Assembly: GCA_017468365.1 (NCBI GenBank)
Contig: JAFUIS010000015.1
Location: 1-55,457, forward strand
DNA length: 55,457 bases
From: Oscillospiraceae bacterium
GTDB taxonomy: Bacteria > Bacillota > Clostridia > Oscillospirales > Ruminococcaceae
Direction of reading: 5' to 3'
The notes below the pieces were generated by a model. That model saw only the letters and a list, made by a program, of their open reading frames with translations, had not been told where the DNA came from and made no database searches. This document shows, piece after piece, positions 49,581-55,457 of the stretch (its first letter is position 1; each line of letters opens with the position of its first letter). The position numbers and the translations under genes were made by a program.

Positions 49581-50432
49581 TCAAAGAATGAACTGAAGAA
49601 CGGTGCCCACCGCAACGGAAACGATAAAAAGAAATCCGGTAAGGCGAAGGCATTCGATCTTGTCAACGTCGTTGCGGAAAAGAACCAAAAGACCGGTTCC
49701 TGCACCGACAGAAAGTCCCGCAAAAGCGGCGCCGAAAGTGATGGCACCCTCGGCATAAAGCTGCGCAATGATGATGGAGGAAGCGCAGTTGGGAATAAGG
49801 CCCACAATTCCTGCAACAAAAGGCTGGAAAAAGCTTTCGCTTGCGATGAACGAAGCAAAGGCATCTTCACCGATGGTGTGGATGCAAAGCTCCATGACGA
49901 ACATCACCACAAAGATGAACGCAAAAGTGGAAAGGGTGTGAAGAACGGTACTTTTTAGAAGTCCGTTGTGACCCTCGGTGTGGCAGTGGGAATGTTCTTC
50001 CTCAACGGCTTCGATTTCCTCTTTGGTAATGTTGAAAAGACCGAAGCGGTCAACCATGAATCCGGCAACTATCGCAAGAACAAGCTTTGCGCCTATGAGC
50101 GGAAGGATCTTTCCGGCGTTTCCGGGGTTCGAAAGAAGAACAGGAATGGCTTCGTCGCTGGTGGAAATGAAAACCGCAAGCATGGTGCCGGCGGTGATTA
50201 TTCTGTTGGAATAAAGGTTTGCAGCAACAACGGAAAAACCGCACTGGGGAACGATTCCCAAAAGTGCTCCCACTGCGGCACCGGCTTTTCCGAATTTTGA
50301 AAGCCATGCGGCAAATTTTTCCGCGTGGCGGTGTTCAATGAACTCTATAAGAAGATACGCGCCAAAAAGAAAGGGAAGGGAAGAGGCGGTATGTTCGAGG
50401 GTGTGAAAGAAAATATGAAAAAATTCGTGCAT
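49581..50432 (-). CDS. Putative heavy-metal/manganese exporter, ArsP_2-like
   Basis: A 283-residue membrane protein with two homologous halves, each with a PxC motif in a helix: GIVPQCGFSVVAANLY (about 59-74) and GLIPNCASSIIIAQLY (about 213-228). The halves are joined by a cytoplasmic loop with EEEHSHCHTEGH, a probable metal-binding stretch. This is the pattern of putative 10-helix metal exporters (ArsP_2; often named putative manganese transporter). The true metal is not known. GAGGTAAAA precedes the ATG; the gene is divergent from the deacetylase gene. Confidence 0.83.
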   Translation of the reverse strand: MHEFFHIFFHTLEHTASSLPFLFGAYLLIEFIEHRHAEKFAAWLSKFGKAGAAVGALLGIVPQCGFSVVAANLYSNRIITAGTMLAVFISTSDEAIPVLLSNPGNAGKILPLIGAKLVLAIVAGFMVDRFGLFNITKEEIEAVEEEHSHCHTEGHNGLLKSTVLHTLSTFAFIFVVMFVMELCIHTIGEDAFASFIASESFFQPFVAGIVGLIPNCASSIIIAQLYAEGAITFGAAFAGLSVGAGTGLLVLFRNDVDKIECLRLTGFLFIVSVAVGTVLQFIL

Positions 50433-50558
50433 TGTTTTACCTCTTTGATATAAGGATTTTCAGGATATCTATTATATTTTATATCCGCCGCCGCAGTCAA
50501 GAATTTTTTTGCCAAAAAAGCAATAAATTTTAAGAAAACGACTTCGGAGGTTTTAAAA

Positions 50559-51332
50559 ATGACATTCGATATAAAAGATTATGAACTGGGAAAAAGACCC
50601 CTTTGGGCAATTTTTGCTTCGCTGCTGATTTTTGCCGCCCTTGCGCTTTTTGTGATAAACTGCGTTGCCTTCGGCGAAGGAAGCCGCCTTTTGCCTATCT
50701 ATTCGGTTGAAACCGCCGAGAAAAAAGTTGCGGTGACATTCAACTGCGCCTGGTCCGCAGAAGATATCCCGCAAATTCTCGAAATCCTCGAAGAATACGA
50801 AGCAAAGGCAACTTTTTTTGTCCTCGGCCAATGGGCAAAAGATAATCCTGCCGCGGTAAAAATGATTGCAGAAGCCGGTCACGAAATCGGTACCCACAGC
50901 AACACCCACCCGGATATGGCAAAGCTTTCCGAAAGCGAGATCCTTGCGGAACTTTATCGCTCCTGTGAGCATATCGAAAAAGCCGGCGCCGAAAAGCCGA
51001 AGCTTTTCCGCGCGCCTTCCGGCTCCTATTCCGAAACCCTTATAAAAACCGCGGGAAATGCCGGCTTTATGACTATCCAATGGGACGTTGACAGCCGCGA
51101 CTGGAAAGATAAGACCGCGGCAGAAATGGTCGAAAGCGTCACAAAAAATGTCCGAAGCGGAAGCATAATCCTTTTCCATTCCGGAAAAGAAAACACTCTC
51201 GAAGCCCTTCCGCAGATTTTCGAGATACTGAAAAACGGCGGATACGAATCCGTCGAAGTTTCAAAGCTTATTTATCACGAAAATTATACTGTTGACCATA
51301 CCGGAAGACAGCATGGACTTGAAAACGGATAG
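50559..51332 (+). CDS. Polysaccharide deacetylase (PdaB-like), catalytic Asp replaced
   Basis: A 257-residue protein with one N-terminal membrane helix (about 14-36) and a NodB domain outside (about 53-240). Metal-binding His residues are present in EIGTHSNTHPDM (HxxxH), and RAPSGSY, WDVDSRDWK and IILFHSG match motifs 3-5. Motif 1 reads VTFNCAWS, where PdaB relatives have TFD..W, so the catalytic-base Asp is Asn. Activity on peptidoglycan is therefore doubtful unless another residue substitutes. CGGAGG precedes the ATG. In spore formers PdaB acts in sporulation, but no spore genes adjoin. Confidence 0.85.
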   Translation: MTFDIKDYELGKRPLWAIFASLLIFAALALFVINCVAFGEGSRLLPIYSVETAEKKVAVTFNCAWSAEDIPQILEILEEYEAKATFFVLGQWAKDNPAAVKMIAEAGHEIGTHSNTHPDMAKLSESEILAELYRSCEHIEKAGAEKPKLFRAPSGSYSETLIKTAGNAGFMTIQWDVDSRDWKDKTAAEMVESVTKNVRSGSIILFHSGKENTLEALPQIFEILKNGGYESVEVSKLIYHENYTVDHTGRQHGLENG

Positions 51333-51343
51333 GTTTTTTAAAA

Positions 51344-51389
51344 TTGCAAGTTTGCATAAAAACGTTCAGTTTCGGCATAAAACTTGCAA
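51344..51389. repeat. Long-spaced inverted repeat upstream of the RpiR gene
   Basis: TTGCAAGTTT (51344-51353) and AAACTTGCAA (51380-51389), 26 nt apart, ahead of the predicted promoter. It may be a stem-loop or paired half-sites for a regulator, possibly the adjacent RpiR protein. There is no T run for a terminator. Confidence 0.45.
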
Positions 51390-51416
51390 AAACAACTTGT
51401 TTTAATATAAATTATA

Positions 51417-51445
51417 TTGATTTTTGCAGGAAGCGCTGATAAAAT
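51417..51445 (+). promoter_or_regulatory. Predicted promoter of the RpiR-yhiN-cmk-ispH cluster
   Basis: TTGATT (51417-51422), 17 nt, TAAAAT (51440-51445), 39 nt before the ATG. Confidence 0.55.
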
Positions 51446-51483
51446 GAATTATATGATTTGAATTTATTTTAGGAGATGTTCAA

Positions 51484-52359
51484 ATGAACAAAGACTTTTT
51501 GCATAAAATATCCGAAAGCATGCACGGCTTTTCAAAAGGTCAGAAAAAGATAGGAAACTTCATACTTTCCCACTATGACAAAGCCGCGTTCATGACTGCC
51601 GCAAAACTCGGTGAAGCGGTGGGAGTTTCCGAATCCACCGTCGTCCGTTTCGCTTCCGAACTCGGTTACGACGGATATCCCGAACTCCAGCATGCCCTTC
51701 AGGAAATGATCCGCAACCGCCTTACCACCGTTCAGCGAATCGAAATAACCAGCGACCGCATGAGCAACGCCGACGTTCTTACCAAAATTCTCAATATGGA
51801 TATCGAAAAGATCCGCCGCACCCTCGAAGATACTTCCAGCGAGGAATTCAACAAGGTTGCCGATACTATCGTTTCCGCAAAACATATCTATATCCTCGGC
51901 GTAAGAAGCTCCGCTTCTCTCGCAAGCTTCCTCAGCTTCTATTTTTACAAGATTTTTGACAGCGTACGCAACGTTGCAACTTCCAGTACAAGCGAGGTCT
52001 TTGAACAGATAATGAACATAGGAGAAGGGGACGTTTTCATCGCCATAACCTTCCCCCGTTACAGCAAGCGTACCATAAAAGCCGCAAAATATGCCCACGA
52101 TAAAGGTGCCACCGTAATTGCCCTCACCGACAGCCACAGCGCTCCGATAATCGAATACAGCGACCGCGTTCTTCTTGCACGAAGCGACATGGCTTCCTTT
52201 GCGGATTCCCTTGTTGCGCCCCTTTCTCTTATCAACGCGCTCATCGTTGCCATCGGCATCAGAAGAAGAAACGAAATTTCCGCAACTTTCAACCAGCTCG
52301 AAAGAATCTGGGCAGAATACGAAGTTTATGAGAAGGGCGACGGACATGAAAATTTATGA
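51484..52359 (+). CDS. MurR/RpiR-family transcriptional regulator
   Basis: A 291-residue regulator. Residues 1-78 are an RpiR-type helix-turn-helix (GQKKIGNFILSHYDKAAFMT, VGVSESTVVRFASELGYDGYPELQ), and residues 105-260 are a SIS sugar-phosphate-binding domain (IYILGVRSSASLASFLSFYF, GDVFIAITFPRYSKRT, GATVIALTDSHSAPI). It would sense a phosphosugar and control sugar metabolism, but the genes that follow are not sugar genes. Its end overlaps the flavoprotein gene by 14 nt. RBS AGGAGATG. Confidence 0.92.
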   Translation: MNKDFLHKISESMHGFSKGQKKIGNFILSHYDKAAFMTAAKLGEAVGVSESTVVRFASELGYDGYPELQHALQEMIRNRLTTVQRIEITSDRMSNADVLTKILNMDIEKIRRTLEDTSSEEFNKVADTIVSAKHIYILGVRSSASLASFLSFYFYKIFDSVRNVATSSTSEVFEQIMNIGEGDVFIAITFPRYSKRTIKAAKYAHDKGATVIALTDSHSAPIIEYSDRVLLARSDMASFADSLVAPLSLINALIVAIGIRRRNEISATFNQLERIWAEYEVYEKGDGHENL

Positions 52360-53572
52360 TGCAATAATCGTCGGCGGAGGCGCCGCAGGCTGCGTTGCCG
52401 CAGGATATGCCGCCCAGAACGGAAAAAAGGTGCTTATCCTTGAAAGAAACCGCCGGCCCGCAAGAAAAATACTCGTCACCGGAAAAGGCCGCTGCAACGT
52501 CACCAACAACTGCGAGCCGGAAGAATTCTTCCGCCACGTGCGAAGCAATCCGCGCTTTCTTTACAGCGCCCTCAGCCGCTTTTCCCCGAAACATACCATG
52601 GAGCTTTTTGAAAGCCTCGGCGTTCCGCTCAAAACCGAAAGGGGAAGAAGGGTTTTTCCCGTTTCGGACAGAGCGCTCGATATTGCCGATGCTCTTCAGC
52701 TTTTTATAAAAAACAAAAACGTCGAAATCGTTAACGGAAGAGCCAAAAACCTTGTTTTTGAAGACGGCGTGCTCAAAGGCGTGCTCACAGAAAATGAAGA
52801 ATTTTTCCGTGCTCAAAAAGTGATAATCTCCACCGGCGGGCTCAGTTATTCCGCAACCGGTTCCAGCGGTGACGGTTATAAACTCGCCAAACAGGCGGGA
52901 CATACCATAATCCCCACAAGGGCTTCTCTCGTAGGAATTTCCACCGCCGAAGACCTTTCCGAAGCCTCGGGACTTTCGCTCAAAAACGTCACTTTGCGGC
53001 TTTATGATGCCAAAAAGAAGAAACCCATATATGAAGAATTGGGCGAGATGCTTATCACCCATGAAGGCGTTTCCGGACCGCTGGTGCTCAGCGCAAGTTC
53101 CTTCATGAGCACGGATTTGGAAAACTACCGCCTTGAGCTCGACCTCAAGCCCGGTCTTACCGCCGAAGAACTTGATGCGCGAATTCTCCGTGACTTTTCC
53201 GAAAAGAAAAACCGCGATTTTGCCAATGCCCTCGATGAACTCCTTCCCAGAAGCTTCATTCCCTATGTGGTTAAAAAAAGCGGCATCGACCCCGAAACCA
53301 AGGTCCACCAGATAACCAAACAGCAGCGCCTTGACCTTGTGGCTTCCATAAAATCCTTCGGAATAAAGCCCGTCGCTCTCGGCGACATCGAAGGCGCGGT
53401 AATAACCGCCGGCGGCGTTTCCGTAAAGGAAATCGACCCCAAAACCATGGAATCAAAACTCATCCCCGGACTTTATTTTGCGGGCGAAGTCATCGACCTC
53501 GATGCGGAAACCGGCGGATATAATCTTCAAATAGCATTTGCCACCGGCTACGCTGCCGGAACGGCGATCTGA
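52346..53572 (+). CDS. FAD-dependent oxidoreductase, HI0933/YhiN family
   Basis: A 408-residue flavoprotein. N-terminal dinucleotide loop VGGGAAGCVAAGYAAQNG, GKGRCNVTN after it (the family's signature), STGGLSYSATGSSGDGYKLA in the middle, and C-terminal TAGGVSVKEID and GLYFAGEVIDLDAETGGYNLQIAFATGYAAG in parts. The family is widespread; its biochemical role is not settled (membrane-lipid or aminoacetone-type oxidation have been proposed). It overlaps the RpiR gene and lies 12 nt before cmk, a common placement in Clostridia. Confidence 0.93.
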   Translation: MKIYDAIIVGGGAAGCVAAGYAAQNGKKVLILERNRRPARKILVTGKGRCNVTNNCEPEEFFRHVRSNPRFLYSALSRFSPKHTMELFESLGVPLKTERGRRVFPVSDRALDIADALQLFIKNKNVEIVNGRAKNLVFEDGVLKGVLTENEEFFRAQKVIISTGGLSYSATGSSGDGYKLAKQAGHTIIPTRASLVGISTAEDLSEASGLSLKNVTLRLYDAKKKKPIYEELGEMLITHEGVSGPLVLSASSFMSTDLENYRLELDLKPGLTAEELDARILRDFSEKKNRDFANALDELLPRSFIPYVVKKSGIDPETKVHQITKQQRLDLVASIKSFGIKPVALGDIEGAVITAGGVSVKEIDPKTMESKLIPGLYFAGEVIDLDAETGGYNLQIAFATGYAAGTAI

Positions 53573-53584
53573 GGAGGAAAAACA

Positions 53585-54247
53585 ATGAAAATTGCAATAG
53601 ACGGTCCTGCCGGAGCAGGAAAAAGCGCCACCGCAAAAGCCCTTGCAAAAGCGCTCGATTTTATTTATGTTGATACCGGCGCACTTTACAGAGGAATAGG
53701 ACTTTACGTCCTCAGAAAAGGCGCAAAACCCAGCGCTATCGAAGAAGTCGTTCCCCTTCTTGCCGAAATAAATATCGAAATGCGCCATATCGACGGCGAA
53801 CAGCATATCTTCCTCAACGGCGAGGACGTCAGCGGATTCATCCGCACCGAAGCCGTATCTTCCGCCGCTTCCGACGTTTCCGCAATTCCCGCGGTACGTG
53901 ATTTTCTCTTTGATATGCAGCGCGACATCGCCGAAAAAAACGATGTCGTAATGGACGGAAGAGATATCGGAACCGTCGTTCTTCCGGATGCGGAACTCAA
54001 AATCTTCCTTACCGCAAAACCGGAAACAAGAGCAGAAAGAAGAGTTAAACAGCTTGCCGAAAAAGGCGTTGTCGAATCCTTCGACGACGTTCTTGCGGAC
54101 GTTATCCAAAGGGACTATAACGATTCCCACAGGGAATTCCGTCCCCTCAAACTTGCCGAAGACGGAATCCTTATGGATAACACCGAGCTTCCGCTTGAAG
54201 AGACCGTAAACAAAATAATCACACTTGCCAAGGAGCGCAGAGCGTGA
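53585..54247 (+). CDS. cmk: Cytidylate kinase
   Basis: A 220-residue NMP kinase phosphorylating CMP and dCMP with ATP. It has the P-loop GPAGAGKSATAK at 8-18, DTGALYRGIGLY, the NMP-binding insert SSAASDVSAIPAVRDFLFDMQR and DGRDIGTVVLPDAELKIFLTA, all diagnostic. AGGAGGAAAA precedes the ATG. The stop overlaps the GTG of ispH-rpsA (GTGA), the standard Clostridial order. Confidence 0.97.
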   Translation: MKIAIDGPAGAGKSATAKALAKALDFIYVDTGALYRGIGLYVLRKGAKPSAIEEVVPLLAEINIEMRHIDGEQHIFLNGEDVSGFIRTEAVSSAASDVSAIPAVRDFLFDMQRDIAEKNDVVMDGRDIGTVVLPDAELKIFLTAKPETRAERRVKQLAEKGVVESFDDVLADVIQRDYNDSHREFRPLKLAEDGILMDNTELPLEETVNKIITLAKERRA

Positions 54248-55457
54248 AAAGAGAAGTTATAGTAGCAGATTCCGCAGGCTTTTGCTTCGGAGTAAAACGT
54301 GCCGTGGGCATCGCGGAGGATTTTGCCGAAAAAGGCATCTCCGCAGTAACTCTTGGTGAAATCATACATAATCCGGCGGTGGTCGATGACCTGAAAGCAA
54401 GGGGAATATACCCTATCGAGGACATTTCACAGTGCCCGAAGGGTGCCACCCTTATACTCCGCTCCCACGGAGTGCCTCTTTCGGTAATCCGCGAGCTTGA
54501 AGAAAAGTGTATTCCCTACGCGGACGCCACCTGTCCCTTTGTGGCAAGGATACACCGCATAGTAAAGGAGCGCACAGAGGCCGGAGATACTGTAATTATC
54601 ACGGGAAATCCCGACCACGCCGAGGTAAAAGGCATAGTCGGACACGCTGTTGGAGATGTCCGCGTGGTGCGTAATTTGGGCGAATTGGAAGAACTTGTAA
54701 ATTCCGAAAAAAATCTTTGTGCAAAATGCCATACAATTGTGTCCCAAACGACTTTTTTGCGAACGGAATGGGAAAAATGCGAAAAATTTGCAAAAAAGGT
54801 ATATACAAATTTATTAATTTTTGATACAATATGTAATGATGCCTGTACTAAACAAAGCGAGGCGGACGCTCTTTCGCGCCGATGCAATGGGATGATTGTT
54901 GTCGGTGGGCGGAATAGTTCCAACACCGCAAGGTTATGGGAGACCTGTGCGGCCAACTGTCCGACTGTTTTGATTGAGTATCCATCAGAACTAAAGCCGA
55001 ATGATTGGAAAAATTGCGAAGTAATAGGCGTCACTGCCGGTGCATCAACCCCATACGGCATAATTAAGGAGGTACTACAAACCATGAGTGAAAACAAAGA
55101 ATTCAGCTTTGAGGAAATGCTGGAACAGTCTTTCAGAGACGAAGAATCCAAATATGTAAGAAACGGTGAAAAAGTCCAGGCAACCGTTATGGTAGTCAAA
55201 GACACCGAAATCGTTGTCAGCGTTGGCAGCAAACACACCGGATTCGTTTCTTCTGAAGAACTTTCCGAAGATCCCAGCGTAAAACCTGCCGATATCGTTA
55301 AAGTAGGCGACGAAATCACCCTCAAAGTTCTGCACGTAAATGATGCCGACGGCACCATGACCCTTTCCAAAAAGAAAGTCGATGCAGAGAAAAACTTCCA
55401 GGTTGTTGAAGAAGCAGCCGGAACTGACGAAATTTTGGAAGGAACTGTTGTCGAAGT
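54244..55457 (+). CDS. ispH: IspH - ribosomal protein S1 fusion, 5' part (runs off the window)
   Basis: An open frame of at least 404 codons without a stop, truncated by the window edge. Residues 1 to about 279 are 4-hydroxy-3-methylbut-2-enyl diphosphate reductase (MEP isoprenoid pathway): cluster cysteines are Cys13 in GFCFGVKRA, the Cys in DATCPFV and the one in DTICNDAC; RSHGVP and TAGASTP are also conserved. From about residue 281 (MSENKEFSFEEML) an S1 ribosomal-protein part begins, with the first S1 domain at VRNGEKVQATVMVV. The fusion is known in Clostridia. An AAGGAGG at 55066-55072 and an in-frame ATG at 55084 sit at the domain border. The GTG start overlaps the cmk stop. Confidence 0.95.
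   Translation, partial: MKREVIVADSAGFCFGVKRAVGIAEDFAEKGISAVTLGEIIHNPAVVDDLKARGIYPIEDISQCPKGATLILRSHGVPLSVIRELEEKCIPYADATCPFVARIHRIVKERTEAGDTVIITGNPDHAEVKGIVGHAVGDVRVVRNLGELEELVNSEKNLCAKCHTIVSQTTFLRTEWEKCEKFAKKVYTNLLIFDTICNDACTKQSEADALSRRCNGMIVVGGRNSSNTARLWETCAANCPTVLIEYPSELKPNDWKNCEVIGVTAGASTPYGIIKEVLQTMSENKEFSFEEMLEQSFRDEESKYVRNGEKVQATVMVVKDTEIVVSVGSKHTGFVSSEELSEDPSVKPADIVKVGDEITLKVLHVNDADGTMTLSKKKVDAEKNFQVVEEAAGTDEILEGTVVE
55066..55086 (+). promoter_or_regulatory. Internal ribosome binding site and in-frame ATG at the IspH/S1 border
   Basis: AAGGAGG (55066-55072), 11 nt, ATG (55084), in frame with the fusion and exactly where the S1 part begins. It could allow separate translation of the S1 protein from the same message. 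The 11-nt spacing is slightly long. Confidence 0.55.

Overview
The window looks like a chromosomal segment of an anaerobic, low-to-moderate GC Gram-positive bacterium of the class Clostridia, most likely an Oscillospirales-type gut or rumen commensal. This is inferred from the rimP-nusA-rnpM-L7Ae-infB-rbfA-nrnA-truB cluster, a class III (oxygen-sensitive) ribonucleotide reductase, PyrR attenuation, an IspH-ribosomal S1 fusion after cmk, group II (fused EcfA) ECF transport, lipoproteins with Gram-positive signal peptides, and strong AGGAGG-type ribosome binding sites often followed by TTG starts. I see no rRNA, tRNA, CRISPR array, phage or transposase gene.

Layout. 1-8.9 kb, mostly minus strand: azlCD, two tandem paralogous lipoproteins, glpK divergent from a monoacylglycerol-lipase-like hydrolase, an XRE regulator with its partner, a beta-lactamase-fold/GNAT fusion, a HAD phosphatase and a Cys-rich membrane protein. 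9-12.6 kb: an Ig-like surface protein, then pyrR-uraA behind a PyrR attenuator. 12.7-16.5 kb: nrdD, nrdG and a TraX-like membrane protein. 16.5-24 kb: the translation/transcription operon from rimP to truB. 24-28.4 kb, minus strand: plsC, a secreted HAD phosphatase lipoprotein and an oligopeptide-type binding lipoprotein.

28.5-33.7 kb: a zinc-ribbon/CD225 protein and a DUF2752 protein, followed by a cobalamin riboswitch controlling a four-gene operon: DUF4430 lipoprotein, EcfT, fused EcfAA' and an S component. This is a self-contained predicted vitamin B12 capture and import system and the most coherent functional unit here. 33.8-39 kb: an ECF sigma factor with a membrane partner, small genes, mazG, an MsmX/UgpC-type ATPase, a zinc-ribbon protein and gap. 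39.1-43.2 kb: a histidine-less kinase-like ATPase, then a Crp/Fnr regulator leading an ABC operon of NMT1/sulfonate type with an operator over its own -10 box.

43.2-50.5 kb: a GNAT-like protein, an AlaX-type editing hydrolase, an SDR oxidoreductase, a BlaI-like regulator with a stand-alone FakA C-terminal-like domain, a CFI-box-CTERM protein gene that appears inserted beside yebC (a yebC 3' remnant and inverted end motifs flank it), yebC and a metal exporter. 50.5-55.5 kb: a polysaccharide-deacetylase-like protein, an RpiR regulator, a YhiN-type flavoprotein, cmk and the start of ispH-rpsA, which runs off the window.

Starts were chosen by ribosome binding site, so many differ from the longest ORF. 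Functions come from remembered family motifs, not from searches.
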